A stretch of DNA of 53,754 nucleotides. Source: an uncultured delta proteobacterium. Lineage in GTDB: Bacteria; Desulfobacterota; Desulfobulbia; Desulfobulbales; Desulfocapsaceae. Under the pieces are notes generated by a model. It did no database searches. It was not told the origin of the DNA and saw nothing but the letters and a program-made list of their open reading frames with translations. Shown here piece by piece: positions 35,287-45,170 of this stretch. Both the position numbers and the translations under genes were made by a program. Each line of letters opens with the position of its first letter. The stretch's first letter is position 1. The stretch spans positions 1 to 53,754 of the forward strand of contig CAIQWD010000054.1 of the NCBI GenBank assembly GCA_903875445.1, given 5' to 3'.

Positions 35287-36300
35287 TTAGAGGCCGTAAG
35301 TTACAAAGTGGTTTACAAGTGTGTCAACCCCTTTTTCAATTGCTTTATTGAAGAGTGTGTCATACTGCTTGTCAGCAAAAATGGTTGCAGGAGCAACAAG
35401 GACTCTCACCCTGTTGGTCCAGATAACGTTTCCTGTTGCTGCTTCTTGTACCCATACGCGCATTTGTACTGCCGCTTGGTCAATTTTCCCGCTGGAGTGA
35501 GAGACCATGCCAAGACCTGCTCCAACTCCTGCCCAAGTGATAGTATTGGCATTTTCTTCAGCCATGCCAAGGAAAGTTTGGCCATCGTCCGCTGGCCATG
35601 CAACATTATGACCCAAAATGCCGCCAAGCAGCATTCCCGTGAGAGCTTCATTTCTTTCATCATAGGTGTCTGAGCTTGCAAATCCATTGAGAATCCTGTT
35701 GGTTCCGCCGTTTATAAATGGAAGAACGCCTTTTTTCCATGGAGCCCATGTAGCCTCCTGTCTGGTTTTATATTCAAGAATTCGCCCGCGAACAATATAA
35801 TCCGCCTTGAATCTACGACCCATTTTAGCAATTGCATTCGGAGTAATGGCATGAGTGCCGGGGCTGTTGGAAACGGTTTTGTCGGACTGGGTTTTTTGGA
35901 GTTGAATGTATCGTTGCAGTTCGTATTGCATGGCATCCGACCATTCATTGCTCAATTCAGCCGATAAGCTCTCGGTATTATTTCCTTCGTAGGAAGCAAT
36001 ATTGATGATGTTCTCGTCAACGAGATAGCCAAAGACATCCTCCTGGACAGCCATAGCAAATCCTTTGGCAACCAATCTGTCGGTAAGAGCTTCTGTAACA
36101 GCGAGATTCCGCCGATAAGCTCCAGCTATGCTTTCTGCGGATGTATAGTCAGCAAAGGGGAGGATGATAATAGTCCGGCCTCTGCCAAGAGCAATCGGAT
36201 TTGGAGAATCTGGCACATGAAGGGTCTCGACAACAGTCTGACCACAACCAATGAGCATTACAGCTGAAAGCAGATAGAGAACGAATTTGAACTTCTGCAT
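35287..36300 (-). CDS. Putative outer-membrane lipoprotein of the pilus operon
   Basis: A 337-aa protein with a lipoprotein signal: LSAVMLIGCGQ, cysteine at about residue 19. TIIILPFADYTSAESIAGAY followed by TEALTDRLVAKGF resembles the CsgG/FlgO-type lipoproteins, and the middle (MLLGGILGHNVAW, WAGVGAGLG) has glycine-rich hydrophobic stretches. RMRVW- and GNVIWTNRV-like strands follow. It is the last gene of the pilMNOP cluster, 54 nt after the secretin gene. It may help build or anchor the secretin, which is inference. I do not recognise a named family with certainty. Confidence 0.65.
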   Translation of the reverse strand: MQKFKFVLYLLSAVMLIGCGQTVVETLHVPDSPNPIALGRGRTIIILPFADYTSAESIAGAYRRNLAVTEALTDRLVAKGFAMAVQEDVFGYLVDENIINIASYEGNNTESLSAELSNEWSDAMQYELQRYIQLQKTQSDKTVSNSPGTHAITPNAIAKMGRRFKADYIVRGRILEYKTRQEATWAPWKKGVLPFINGGTNRILNGFASSDTYDERNEALTGMLLGGILGHNVAWPADDGQTFLGMAEENANTITWAGVGAGLGMVSHSSGKIDQAAVQMRVWVQEAATGNVIWTNRVRVLVAPATIFADKQYDTLFNKAIEKGVDTLVNHFVTYGL

Positions 36301-36354
36301 GATTATCTCCCTGAGAATTCGAATGAAATCGTGGTATAAAATTTATCTGAGGTA

Positions 36355-38340
36355 TTAAATGATTCGTGGTTTCAACAAAATGATAAGTTCTCGTTTTTTA
36401 GTCAATTTTGTTTCAGCACCGAAGAGGTACTTGAAGAAACCGAGATTACTTGTGCCGGGTATGAAGGTTCCGTCATCTTGTGTTGTGTTTGAGATCAATC
36501 CACCAATCACCAGCATTTCTCCATTTCTGACTTTCACTGTGGTACTCATTTCGCGGACATTAATAATCGGAAGTCCTACCGATCCAAGGCCTACAGCCCG
36601 ATATTCTATGGGTTCCACCAGTTCCGAGGTGACCGGCACGAGATTGAGAATGATTTGGTTATCATCAAGAATATTTGCAGTTAATGCGAGACCAACTCCG
36701 GAAAGTGCTCGAGCTGTTTCCGCGGAATAGGTTACAACGCCACCATTGGTAGCAGAACTGGTTACATCGGCTGTAATGGCATTTATATAAGTGACATTGC
36801 GACCAACGGTTAAAAGTGCAGGCTGTCCATTTAAAACACTGAGTTTCGGGTTTGAAAGTATGGTCGCGTGGCCTTGCGTACTGACGGCATTAAGGAATGT
36901 ATCGAAATTAAAAGCCGCAAGCGAAATTCCTCCACTCAGGGCTCCAGTGACGCCATTGGTGAGAACGGTGGCGGCTGAAACTCCCGAGGTTACAGCATTA
37001 CTCGCTACGTTCCCTAAAACATTGGTACCTGTAAAGGCGGTACTACCAGTGCTTGCCGTGACGGGAATAGGAAGCAAATTATCTATTGTTTGGTTACTAG
37101 TTGTTGTTGTTGTTGTTGTACCATTGACGGTATTTGTGTTGGAGAGAGTGGTAGAGCTATTGGTGTTATTCGTGGTGGTTTTCCCATATGTTTTTCCAAC
37201 GGTAAGTGTTGAATCGGGAACCGAAAGACTTGAAAGAATCTTGTTCCAATTGAGGCCAATAGAAGAACTGTCATCCAGTTGAACCTCAAGAATCTTTGCT
37301 TCAATTGACACCTGTTTGTACAATTCCTTCTGCAGTGTTTTGAAATACGTCTCAAGTCTCTCTAATATGGGGCGAGGGGCGGTTACAGTGATTAATCCAA
37401 CAGGCTTGTCTATGAAATATGTATTACCACCTTTTGATCGTCGAAATGTCGCACTGGCCGGCTGCTTATCAGGAGTATTGTCTTTTTCAGAAGCACTCTT
37501 GTAAGTTTTGCTGCCCTCCTCTTTTTTGGGAGTAGACGTCGAGTCTTGCTTCGAATTGCTGGCAGTATCGACCGAATCTGTAGACCAAATATTGAGAATA
37601 GCATTGAGATTATTCTCAATGCTATTCCAAGAATTAAACTCAACTCCTCCAGGGGCACCATCCCGCTGGTTGTTGACTGCGACACCTTCAGACATTAATG
37701 AAATTTCGCCAGCGACGTTGGCATTGCTGCCGCCACTGGCACCTTTAGCACCGCTACTAGTACCAGCACCTAAGACATCTCCACCGGTTTTGGTCTTGAA
37801 TGTCTGTTTGACAAATGGCATGGCGATATGGAACTGGCGGGTTTCTTTATATTTTATTATGATCGTGGAACCCTGCATCTCATGATAATAATCAACTTGG
37901 CGCAGGAGATTATCTATAGCTAAAAAAAAGTCATCATTGGCACTGATATTTACGTCGACCAGCACGTTTTGGTCAACATCGCTGGCCCAGGACACGTTCA
38001 TCCCCTTGAGGGCAGCGAGTCTCTTAATTATATCCCAGAGAGGTTGGGGGCCGCGAGTGGAGGTGATTCGAGCTTCTACCTTGAGCTTAGCCTCTTCAGC
38101 AATCGACAAGTCTTTTTCAGCCTTTTTGTCGACGAGATACGCGGGAGTCTGATATTGGACTGGAAGGCTGAGAGGTTGTGTAACGACCGGAGATATATTT
38201 GCCCCATCTTGAGGCATCATTGCTTCTTGCCCTGCCGGGTCATTTTTTTTCTGAGATTGCGTTTCGGTTATACAAGATGTGAGGAATGGTAAGAGGAGTA
38301 AGAGGCTGCTGCAAAATATAATATTCTTCATGGACTTCAT
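36355..38340 (-). CDS. MshL-like type IV pilus secretin
   Basis: Outer-membrane secretin of the MSHA/type IVa-like pilus system, 661 aa. The signal peptide ends with a lipobox (LLLPFLTSC). An STN/N0-like domain is at about 90-170 (LWDIIKRLAALKGMNVSWAS), and a low-complexity segment rich in T, N and S is at about 375-420. The C-terminal secretin core has TILSNPKLSVLNGQPALLTV, VRNGEMLVIGGLI and ELIILLKPRII. I use ATG 38340 (AGAGG upstream) rather than 38385. It follows the AMIN/TPR gene and is preceded by pilMNOP, so it probably supplies the PilQ pore. Confidence 0.87.
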   Translation of the reverse strand: MKSMKNIIFCSSLLLLLPFLTSCITETQSQKKNDPAGQEAMMPQDGANISPVVTQPLSLPVQYQTPAYLVDKKAEKDLSIAEEAKLKVEARITSTRGPQPLWDIIKRLAALKGMNVSWASDVDQNVLVDVNISANDDFFLAIDNLLRQVDYYHEMQGSTIIIKYKETRQFHIAMPFVKQTFKTKTGGDVLGAGTSSGAKGASGGSNANVAGEISLMSEGVAVNNQRDGAPGGVEFNSWNSIENNLNAILNIWSTDSVDTASNSKQDSTSTPKKEEGSKTYKSASEKDNTPDKQPASATFRRSKGGNTYFIDKPVGLITVTAPRPILERLETYFKTLQKELYKQVSIEAKILEVQLDDSSSIGLNWNKILSSLSVPDSTLTVGKTYGKTTTNNTNSSTTLSNTNTVNGTTTTTTTSNQTIDNLLPIPVTASTGSTAFTGTNVLGNVASNAVTSGVSAATVLTNGVTGALSGGISLAAFNFDTFLNAVSTQGHATILSNPKLSVLNGQPALLTVGRNVTYINAITADVTSSATNGGVVTYSAETARALSGVGLALTANILDDNQIILNLVPVTSELVEPIEYRAVGLGSVGLPIINVREMSTTVKVRNGEMLVIGGLISNTTQDDGTFIPGTSNLGFFKYLFGAETKLTKKRELIILLKPRII

Positions 38341-38395
38341 AAAAACCTCTTGGACTGGAATTGTTAAAAAAGTATCGAATCGCATAACTTATCTC

Positions 38396-40297
38396 TCAGT
38401 GTAAGTCCTTTGCGGCAAGGCGACCTTCTATATATTTTTTTAAATCTGGACGGAGTTGGAATCCCGAGGCCAGAATAGCTTGGTATTGTTTGCTCGCTTC
38501 TTTTACAAGGCCCTTTTTGTCAAGAATCCTGGCCTTGGCAACCATTGTATCGATATTTGGACCAAAGTGTCCCTCGAACTTTTGCAAAACCTTGAGAGCT
38601 GCGTCGTTTTGTCCGTTATTTTCTGAAAAGGCGGCGTAACTGAAAAGGGCCTCTTTCATAGGCGGGGAGCCGCTTATGCTTTGGGTAAAATATTCGGACG
38701 CTTCAGCAATTTGTTGCATATTGGCCAAACCGATAGCGGCGTAGAGTGCGGCTTGAGTATTCACCGGGTCATGCTGAAGGCTTTGTTTTGCATAAAAAAC
38801 AGCTTTTGCATTCATCCCGAGATTAACCAGGTAAAGAGCAGCTAGTCGATTTGAGATACCGGCATTTTCCGGCCAGAGTTCTATCGCTTTGGAGTAGGAA
38901 ATTGCAGCTTCTTCGTAGGCATTATTCTCTTCAAGTTTTTGTGCTTTAGCTATAAATTCTTTAGCTTCAATGATTTCCTTCGATTGTGCAGCGGATTTTT
39001 CGATAACCAGTGCTTCCTGCTCGATAACCTTGGAATCGGCTTGAAAGGCGAGATTATCTTCAGCTCGGGTAGGCCAGACGAAGGCCTTTTTGCTTGGATA
39101 TATGACAATAGTGTTGAAGCGTTCCTCTTTTTTCAGATCCATCAGGTTGAGGATAATATCAAGGGCGAAATCCCAAGGCACATCATTGAGGGCAAGAGTC
39201 AGCACACCTTGAACTTCTTCGTCAACGATTATATTAAGATCGGTTATCTGTCTGAAGAGGCGAAACACGTTGTGAATATCAATTTTATAAAAATCGACAC
39301 TGATACGTTGTTTATTGTAGCCGGATAAAGAAAAATCATTTGTCAGTGCGGCGACCTTTGCAGAGGGGGCTTTAGTGCTGATTTTTTCCGATCCGCTGTT
39401 CAGGAGTTTCTGGGATGATCCAATAAGGGCGTCCAAAGTGCTGTCGGCACCTGCCGGTTTTTCGACACTTGAGCCCTTTGTCGGCGTATGCGTTTGTGCG
39501 CCGGTTGTTTCATCTATCACTACATCAAGGCCGGTTGGTGCCGGTGAGACAGTGTATTTAAAGAGCTGGGAACTTGCAGAATCAAAAACAATGCGGACAC
39601 CTTTCCCTTTCGGTGTAACCCTGATCTTGGCAACCGAGGTGCCTATTTGCTTTTCGTGGACAAGTTCGTTGTATTTTACGTCGTTTATATCGATATACAT
39701 CCTTGGTAGCCGATCAGCTGCGCCACCTATCGTGTCAACGGTATATTTTTCGATTGAACCGCTGGCGATAAGAGATATGGTGGTGGTGTTAGGCGCACTG
39801 GTCACCTTAAAGTCTTTCAAAGAGAGTGGGCCTCCCTTTGATTCATTTGTGGTTGCGGAGGCACTCTTTGCATTTGCCGGCAGCAGCTTGATCTGTAAAT
39901 TGTTGTCTTTGACAGAAACTGAGTAATCATGGCTGTCGGCCAACGTGAATTCAAACCGCATAACCTGAGGATCTTGAGCTTTATGATCTGTTACGGCGAC
40001 CTCTGAGAAGCGGTTTTCCGGGATTTTGGCTATCGAAGGAGATAAATCTTTTGCAAAAAAGGCTCCGGCAACATCGACTATGACCCTAAAGGGGGAGAAT
40101 CGTTCTGACACCGTGTAAACGGGAGGAGATGTTCCGAAGATATTATAGGTAAGAGTGTTGTCGGCAACAGCGACTTTGATATCTGTTATTTCGTACGACA
40201 CACCGGGTTCGGACCTTGCTGGTGGAGTCTGAAAAACGAGCAAAAGGCAAAATGCGAACAAAACAGCTGGTTGGAGTTTGGCAAGCCATTTAAGCAT
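38396..40297 (-). CDS. AMIN-AMIN-STN-TPR protein of the pilus operon
   Basis: A 633-aa periplasmic protein with a signal peptide (LFAFCLLLVFQTPPARS). Two AMIN-like domains (about 35-135 and 155-265; FRVIVDVAGAFF, KGVRIVFDSAS) bind peptidoglycan in PilQ. Then comes an STN/N0-like domain at about 320-410 (ISVDFYKIDIHNVFRLFRQI, VDEEVQGVLTLALNDVPWDF). About five TPR-like repeats fill 440-630. The order AMIN-AMIN-N0 is that of PilQ, but the secretin domain is absent and TPRs take its place. It sits between pilP and the MshL-like secretin gene. It probably links the inner-membrane PilMNOP ring to the secretin or serves as a pilotin-like scaffold. Confidence 0.8.
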   Translation of the reverse strand: MLKWLAKLQPAVLFAFCLLLVFQTPPARSEPGVSYEITDIKVAVADNTLTYNIFGTSPPVYTVSERFSPFRVIVDVAGAFFAKDLSPSIAKIPENRFSEVAVTDHKAQDPQVMRFEFTLADSHDYSVSVKDNNLQIKLLPANAKSASATTNESKGGPLSLKDFKVTSAPNTTTISLIASGSIEKYTVDTIGGAADRLPRMYIDINDVKYNELVHEKQIGTSVAKIRVTPKGKGVRIVFDSASSQLFKYTVSPAPTGLDVVIDETTGAQTHTPTKGSSVEKPAGADSTLDALIGSSQKLLNSGSEKISTKAPSAKVAALTNDFSLSGYNKQRISVDFYKIDIHNVFRLFRQITDLNIIVDEEVQGVLTLALNDVPWDFALDIILNLMDLKKEERFNTIVIYPSKKAFVWPTRAEDNLAFQADSKVIEQEALVIEKSAAQSKEIIEAKEFIAKAQKLEENNAYEEAAISYSKAIELWPENAGISNRLAALYLVNLGMNAKAVFYAKQSLQHDPVNTQAALYAAIGLANMQQIAEASEYFTQSISGSPPMKEALFSYAAFSENNGQNDAALKVLQKFEGHFGPNIDTMVAKARILDKKGLVKEASKQYQAILASGFQLRPDLKKYIEGRLAAKDLH

Positions 40298-40300
40298 TTT

Positions 40301-40852
40301 CTATTTCTCTCCCTCTTTCTTGAGTAGCATAACGACCTCAGTGACGGTTTTCTTTCCTGCTCGAGTCACAGCTGTCTCTTCAATAATCACGGATTGTGGC
40401 ATGAATGTTTTGACAACGCCACGCCGTCCAATTTTCGTCCCTTCGGAAAGAACATATCCTTTACCGGTAAAGTCCTGCACCATGGCCATATTCTCACTGC
40501 CTTTTTTTATAAGTGCGACAAGAGTGAGTTGCCCTGGTTCAAAAAGTTGCATGCCGGTCAGTGGTCCTCCGTTGTCGAGGACTTCATCCATATCAACGTT
40601 CGATGCGGCCGCTTTTTCGGTTATAAAGGGAACAAAAGGGTCAGGTCTGTTTTCAAGTTTGTACTCAAACGCTTTGGTATTGTTCGGGTCGGAAGGGATG
40701 GCCGGCTTAGCGGTATCGCTGTCGGCAGAAATCGCCACATTAAGCCAGAGTGAAAGAACAAACATACAAGCCGACACAACAAGAATAGACTTTGTCCAGG
40801 CGTTTGACGAAAGAGGCAAAAATGAACAATCAAGATGGCGCATGAGTCTCAT
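40301..40852 (-). CDS. pilP: Type IV pilus assembly protein PilP
   Basis: A 183-aa protein that bridges the PilN/PilO inner-membrane complex to the secretin. A hydrophobic N-terminal segment (SILVVSACMFVLSLWLNVAI) is followed by a linker and the beta-domain: DPFVPFI, GPLTGMQLFEPGQLTLVALI, AMVQDFTGKGYVLSEGTKIG. In classical PilP the segment is a lipoprotein signal; here no lipobox cysteine is evident (the nearest, SACMF, is internal), so the anchor may be a membrane helix. It overlaps pilO by 4 nt, so they are coupled. It lies in the usual pilM-N-O-P order. Confidence 0.9.
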   Translation of the reverse strand: MRLMRHLDCSFLPLSSNAWTKSILVVSACMFVLSLWLNVAISADSDTAKPAIPSDPNNTKAFEYKLENRPDPFVPFITEKAAASNVDMDEVLDNGGPLTGMQLFEPGQLTLVALIKKGSENMAMVQDFTGKGYVLSEGTKIGRRGVVKTFMPQSVIIEETAVTRAGKKTVTEVVMLLKKEGEK

Positions 40853-41508
40853 TTTTTAGGAGTTTTGGGAAGCTCAACGTTTGTGAAGCGGTAGGTTACC
40901 AATACACAATCAGAGTTTAAAAGCATTTCTTCACCGTCTTTTTTCGGGGAACTCATTTTGATATTGGATACGGATACTATTCGTTCCAGTTTACTTACCT
41001 GATCAAAAAAGAAGCCCATATTGTGATAAGGCCCCCTGACATTGATAGTTACCGGAATTTCAGCATAAAAATCTTTTGGGACATCGGCAAGTGGTTTGAA
41101 TGTCAAAAAATCGAGTCCGGCATTTCTCCCCAATGCTGAAATGTCTTTGAGAAGTTTGGGTATTTCCTTGTCTTTCGGCAGGAGTGCTGATGTTTCCTGG
41201 AAGACAGCTGTCGCTTCATCAAGCTCTTTTTCAAATTTAGCGAGGTTGGCGGCTTTTGCCTCAACATCTTTGACTTCCTGAGTAAGTGTTGTTTTCTGAC
41301 TTTCCAGATTATCTGTTTTCGCGCTGTTTGGCTGATAAAAGGCGAAATAAAAAACCACCAGAGGGAGGAGGGCAATCACAACCGTAATGCCGAGTTTTAT
41401 TCTTGGCGCGAGAGGAATATACTTCTCGTCTATAAAAGTTGTGAATGCTGCGTTGCTTTTTTTCATGCTGTCATATTTTGAAGTGTAAATTTCGTTATTT
41501 CTTTCCAT
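40849..41508 (-). CDS. pilO: Type IV pilus assembly protein PilO
   Basis: A 219-aa bitopic inner-membrane protein. One transmembrane helix (LGITVVIALLPLVVFYFAFY) is followed by a coiled coil (LESQKTTLTQEVKDVEAKAA) and a ferredoxin-like periplasmic domain (ISALGRNAGLDFLTFKPL, IPVTINVRGPYHNMGFFFDQ). It forms heterodimers with PilN. I start at ATG 41508; the open frame also has a TTG at 41514. Either start overlaps the end of pilN (41495) and shows coupling. Confidence 0.93.
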   Translation of the reverse strand: MERNNEIYTSKYDSMKKSNAAFTTFIDEKYIPLAPRIKLGITVVIALLPLVVFYFAFYQPNSAKTDNLESQKTTLTQEVKDVEAKAANLAKFEKELDEATAVFQETSALLPKDKEIPKLLKDISALGRNAGLDFLTFKPLADVPKDFYAEIPVTINVRGPYHNMGFFFDQVSKLERIVSVSNIKMSSPKKDGEEMLLNSDCVLVTYRFTNVELPKTPKK

Positions 41509-42076
41509 CAGCAACTGCTGATTTTTTTGAATCGGGTTGTGAAACCGAACAAGTTAATTCGAAACTTTTAAGGTTCCTTCCCGATACGACCTTGAGGGAT
41601 GAACTGGTAAGGGAAACATCTTTTATAAAAGGAGATTCTTTAAGGTTGTCCATAAATTGAGCAACAGTTTGATTGTCAAGGGCCACCCCGGAAAGGGAAA
41701 GGGTGGCGTCCTGCTGTTGAAGAGCTTCCAGCCACATTCTTTGTTTGTCTATTCTCGCGGCAACCTCGTCGAGAACTCGAACGGTCAATGATGAGTCGGT
41801 TTTCAACTTATTGATTATCTCTGTCTTTCTAGCAAGTTCTTCTCGTTCTTTTTTAAGCTGAGCAATTTTATTAAGAGTAGGTGTGTATGAGTCTTTTTTC
41901 TTGTTGAGAGAGCTAATATCCGTCTCGAGACCGTCAATTTTCTGTATCTGGAGAAATGCCGTTGCGGCTAAGGAAGCAAGGACGATAACAAACAAAACCA
42001 CCATGCCAAAAAATTGTTTCTTGGCTATGGCTCGTTTTTTAAGTTGCCGTACAGGCAGAAGGTTAATCTTGAGCAT
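41495..42076 (-). CDS. pilN: Type IV pilus assembly protein PilN
   Basis: A 193-aa bitopic inner-membrane protein. The N-terminus MLKINLLPVRQLKKRA is the conserved motif that docks into PilM. One transmembrane helix (FGMVVLFVIVLASLAATAFL) precedes a coiled coil and a ferredoxin-like domain (SLSGVALDNQTVAQFMDNLK). It follows pilM by 24 nt. Standard length. Confidence 0.95.
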   Translation of the reverse strand: MLKINLLPVRQLKKRAIAKKQFFGMVVLFVIVLASLAATAFLQIQKIDGLETDISSLNKKKDSYTPTLNKIAQLKKEREELARKTEIINKLKTDSSLTVRVLDEVAARIDKQRMWLEALQQQDATLSLSGVALDNQTVAQFMDNLKESPFIKDVSLTSSSLKVVSGRNLKSFELTCSVSQPDSKKSAVADGKK

Positions 42077-42100
42077 CCGGTATCCTTGACAATAATAAAA

Positions 42101-43159
42101 TTATATTGCAGAGGGTCTTAAGGCAATCCCTGTGGCTATAGCCATTTCCGGTCCTATGCTGAGGAGATACGTAGGATCAATTTTTTTCGGATTCGATTCC
42201 ATCTTGAGAAACGGGTTGAAAAGCTCAACTGCAATTTCCGTTTCCAGTGCAAGAAAATCGAGAAGACCTGTAACTTTTGCCCCACCACCGCTTAAAATCA
42301 GTCTGTTGAGAGGTTGATCCGGATGGTTGGAGTGGTAGAGATCAATGGCCTTTTTAATCTCAAGGACCCATTGGGTGCAGGTGGTTGAAAAAATCCCCTC
42401 CACTTCTTGTCTTTTTTCCTCACTTGGTAAGAATCCTAGCTTAATAGCCTCAGCTTCTTCAAAGTCAATATCAAAAACATTCATTATCTGTTCGGTAAGC
42501 TGCCGACTACCAACAATAATATCTCGAGCAACAACAGAGATGCCTTGAGAAATTATGTTGATATTCATTTTTGCTGCCCCGATATCCACCAAGCCAACGT
42601 TTTCATTTGTTCGATAATTATGTTCGTAGCTGTTTTCGAGAGCAAAACCGTCAACATCAACAATAACCGGATTGAGATTGATGCTTCGCAACATTTCGAG
42701 ATAATCGTCGACGATCTCTTTTTTAGCAGCGACCAGCATAACATCGGTACGATCGCTGTCTTTTGAGTTAGTTTTCAGGTCTTGGAAATCGAAATAAACG
42801 TCTTCGATATCAAATGGAATATATTGCTCTGCCTCGGCCATGATATGCTCTTCCAGTTTGGCACCTTCCATAACCGCCAGGTTGACCTTTTTAACTATCA
42901 CCGAATAGCCGGAAATTGAAAACCCAACCGTTCGATTTTTGATTTTTAAGTTTTTAAAAAGATCAGCTATGGCCTTGCTGACGACCTCCGGATCATTGAG
43001 AGTTCCGTCATCTACCGCACCCTCCGGGAGAACTGTGCTGCCTAGAGTAACAATAGCATAGCCATTTGATGATCGTTTCAGTTGACAGACCTTGACAGCA
43101 TGAGAACCAATATCAAGGCCGACTACCAAATCTTTTTGAACTCCGAACGGCAATTTCAT
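42101..43159 (-). CDS. pilM: Type IV pilus assembly protein PilM
   Basis: Cytoplasmic actin-like (FtsA-like) ATP-binding protein, 352 aa, that binds the PilN N-terminus. VVGLDIGSHAVKVCQL is the phosphate-1 segment, VGLVDIGAAKMNINI the second, and LILSGGGAKVTGLLDF the adenosine segment. I start at ATG 43159 (MKLPFGVQKD, the family's N-terminus); the 20 upstream codons from 43219 look untranslated. No good ribosome-binding site precedes it. It is the first gene of the operon and has a likely promoter at 43249-43277. Confidence 0.95.
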   Translation of the reverse strand: MKLPFGVQKDLVVGLDIGSHAVKVCQLKRSSNGYAIVTLGSTVLPEGAVDDGTLNDPEVVSKAIADLFKNLKIKNRTVGFSISGYSVIVKKVNLAVMEGAKLEEHIMAEAEQYIPFDIEDVYFDFQDLKTNSKDSDRTDVMLVAAKKEIVDDYLEMLRSINLNPVIVDVDGFALENSYEHNYRTNENVGLVDIGAAKMNINIISQGISVVARDIIVGSRQLTEQIMNVFDIDFEEAEAIKLGFLPSEEKRQEVEGIFSTTCTQWVLEIKKAIDLYHSNHPDQPLNRLILSGGGAKVTGLLDFLALETEIAVELFNPFLKMESNPKKIDPTYLLSIGPEMAIATGIALRPSAI

Positions 43160-43248
43160 GACAGAGAAGGTGAGGAAGATTAATCGGGCAGCAGGTAACC
43201 CGAGCCGGTAATATACCAAAACGTCTGATTTTCCGTATACATACCGCT

Positions 43249-43277
43249 ATTAGTGCACATATTGAACGGTTTGTCAA
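43249..43277 (-). promoter_or_regulatory. Sigma-70-type promoter of the pilM operon
   Basis: On the minus strand TTGACA (plus coordinates 43277-43272) is followed after 17 nt by ACTAAT (43254-43249). The first pilM codon is about 90 nt downstream. Confidence 0.5.
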
Positions 43278-43542
43278 GAAAAGAAAGGTGATTTGTTGCA
43301 AAAATTGCTTATTTTACAAGACGTTAAAAACCATTATTAGTCATTAAAAGAAGCCGCCTACACAATATATGGAAGTTATTTCCCTGCCAAGCTCTTTATA
43401 TAGTGGGGTGTGTAATGCGGTCTCGGTATTATGTGTTTTTTATACGTAAATAGGAACTCGCTTGTAATTAAAGTATATTTCAAGTAATTTTGGCGAGGCG
43501 TTTTCGCGACTTCGGAAAATTCAATACAGGAAGAGGTGTGGT
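43278..43542. other. AT-rich intergenic region between pilM and lepB
   Basis: This is the upper part of a 383-nt gap between divergent genes. It is AT-rich. The lepB ribosome-binding site (AGGAAGAGG) is at 43528-43536. I see no further gene, RNA or clear lepB promoter here. Confidence 0.5.
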
Positions 43543-44187
43543 TTGGCCAGAGAGGGAAGAAGCAAGGGTGTTTTTCGAGAGTATTTTGAGGCTATTTGTA
43601 TTGCTGTTCTTTTAGCGTTATTCATCAGGACATTTGTCGTCCAGGCATTTAAAATACCTTCGGGGTCGATGCTTCCGACCTTGTTGATAGGCGATCATTT
43701 GTTGGTAAATAAATTCATTTACGGACTGCGGATTCCTTTTTCCGGCAAGGTGTTGGTGCCCTATAAAAAACCGGAACGTGGAGATGTTGTGGTTTTTCGT
43801 TACCCTAAGGACCGATCCATTGACTATATAAAGAGGGTCATAGGGACACCTGGTGATACCATCGAAATACGGACGAAGAAGGTATTTGTTAACGGGGAAC
43901 CGGTGCAGGATTCCCATGCTCATATCAGTTCCGCCGCCGTCCTCAATGCCGCTTCCAGTCCCAGAGATAATTTTGGTCCGGTACTGGTTCCGGAGGGACG
44001 CATTTTTGTGATGGGTGATAATCGCGATAATAGTTATGACAGCCGTTTCTGGGGATTTGTTGATCAGAAAGACATCCTTGGCAAGGCATTCGTTCTCTAT
44101 TGGTCTTGGGATATTGATAAGCCGCTTTTGTCTTTCGAGCGAATCGCCTCCGTGAGGTGGGGACGATTGGCTAACATCATCGATTGA
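43543..44187 (+). CDS. lepB: Signal peptidase I
   Basis: Membrane serine protease that removes signal peptides, 214 aa. The N-terminal helix ([20 protein letters not shown]) anchors it. The catalytic serine is S42 in [11 protein letters not shown] and the general base lysine is K97 in [13 protein letters not shown]. The [16 protein letters not shown] box near residue 165 is conserved. The start is TTG at 43543, 6 nt after AGGAAGAGG. Its stop lies 8 nt before the pyrB ATG. Confidence 0.95.
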   Translation: MAREGRSKGVFREYFEAICIAVLLALFIRTFVVQAFKIPSGSMLPTLLIGDHLLVNKFIYGLRIPFSGKVLVPYKKPERGDVVVFRYPKDRSIDYIKRVIGTPGDTIEIRTKKVFVNGEPVQDSHAHISSAAVLNAASSPRDNFGPVLVPEGRIFVMGDNRDNSYDSRFWGFVDQKDILGKAFVLYWSWDIDKPLLSFERIASVRWGRLANIID

Positions 44188-44195
44188 CAGTGAAT

Positions 44196-45170
44196 ATGGC
44201 AGAAAAAATAGCGCTGGAGTATCAGTTTCAACATAAGCACATTTTTGGTATTGAGCAGCTGTCGGTACCGGATATCACCCATATCCTCGCGACCGCCCGG
44301 TCTTTTCGCGAGATCTCTAGTCGGCCGATCAAAAAAGTCCCAACCCTGCGCGGCAAAACCATAGTTAATCTTTTTTTTGAGCCTTCCACCCGAACTCGAC
44401 TTTCTTTCGAGATAGCGGCCAAACGGATGAGCGCCGACACCTTCAATATTTCCGCTGCTACCAGTTCAGCCACCAAGGGTGAAACGCTGATTGATACCGC
44501 CAGAAATATCCAGGCCATGAACCCGGATGTCATCATCTTGCGTCATTCAAGCTCCGGCGCACCGCAATTGCTTGCCCGGTATATCGACGCCTCGGTTATT
44601 AATGCCGGCGATGGTGCGCATGAACACCCCAGCCAAGGGCTTTTGGACATGATGACGGTAATCGACCACAAAGGAAGAATCGAGGGCTTGAAAATCGCCA
44701 TCATCGGCGATATTGCCCATAGTCGGGTAGCCTTGTCGGATATCATAGGCTTTACCAGAATGGGGGCACATGTACATGTCGCCGGACCACAGACCTTTAT
44801 GCCTTGCCATATTGCAAGGCTCGGTGCGACGGTTTGCTCTTCCGTCCAGGATGCAGTAAAAGGTGCCGATGTAGTAATGGCCTTGCGCATCCAAATGGAA
44901 AGACAAAATGATTCGCTTATTCCCAGTTTGCGAGAATATTCTCGCTTCTTCGGTGTGAGTCGCACTCTTCTCGAACTGGCAAAGGAGGATGTGATAGTCA
45001 TGCATCCTGGCCCTATCAATAGGGGCGTTGAGCTGAATCCCGATGTCGCCGATGGCGGCAGGTCTGTCATTCTTGAGCAAGTTACCAACGGGGTTGCGGT
45101 CCGTATGGCCCTTTTATATCTAGTGCTGGGCGGAAGCAAGGGCAGCGACGGGCAAGGTGAGGGCAGATGA
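44196..45170 (+). CDS. pyrB: Aspartate carbamoyltransferase catalytic subunit
   Basis: Second step of pyrimidine synthesis: carbamoyl phosphate plus aspartate to carbamoyl-aspartate; 324 aa. Motifs: the carbamoyl-phosphate loop [34 protein letters not shown], and [12 protein letters not shown] at the C-terminus. I start at ATG 44196; an in-frame TTG at 44184 overlaps the lepB stop. Its 3' end overlaps pyrC (ATGA at 45167), forming a coupled pyrBC pair. No pyrI is seen. Confidence 0.95.
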   Translation: MAEKIALEYQFQHKHIFGIEQLSVPDITHILATARSFREISSRPIKKVPTLRGKTIVNLFFEPSTRTRLSFEIAAKRMSADTFNISAATSSATKGETLIDTARNIQAMNPDVIILRHSSSGAPQLLARYIDASVINAGDGAHEHPSQGLLDMMTVIDHKGRIEGLKIAIIGDIAHSRVALSDIIGFTRMGAHVHVAGPQTFMPCHIARLGATVCSSVQDAVKGADVVMALRIQMERQNDSLIPSLREYSRFFGVSRTLLELAKEDVIVMHPGPINRGVELNPDVADGGRSVILEQVTNGVAVRMALLYLVLGGSKGSDGQGEGR

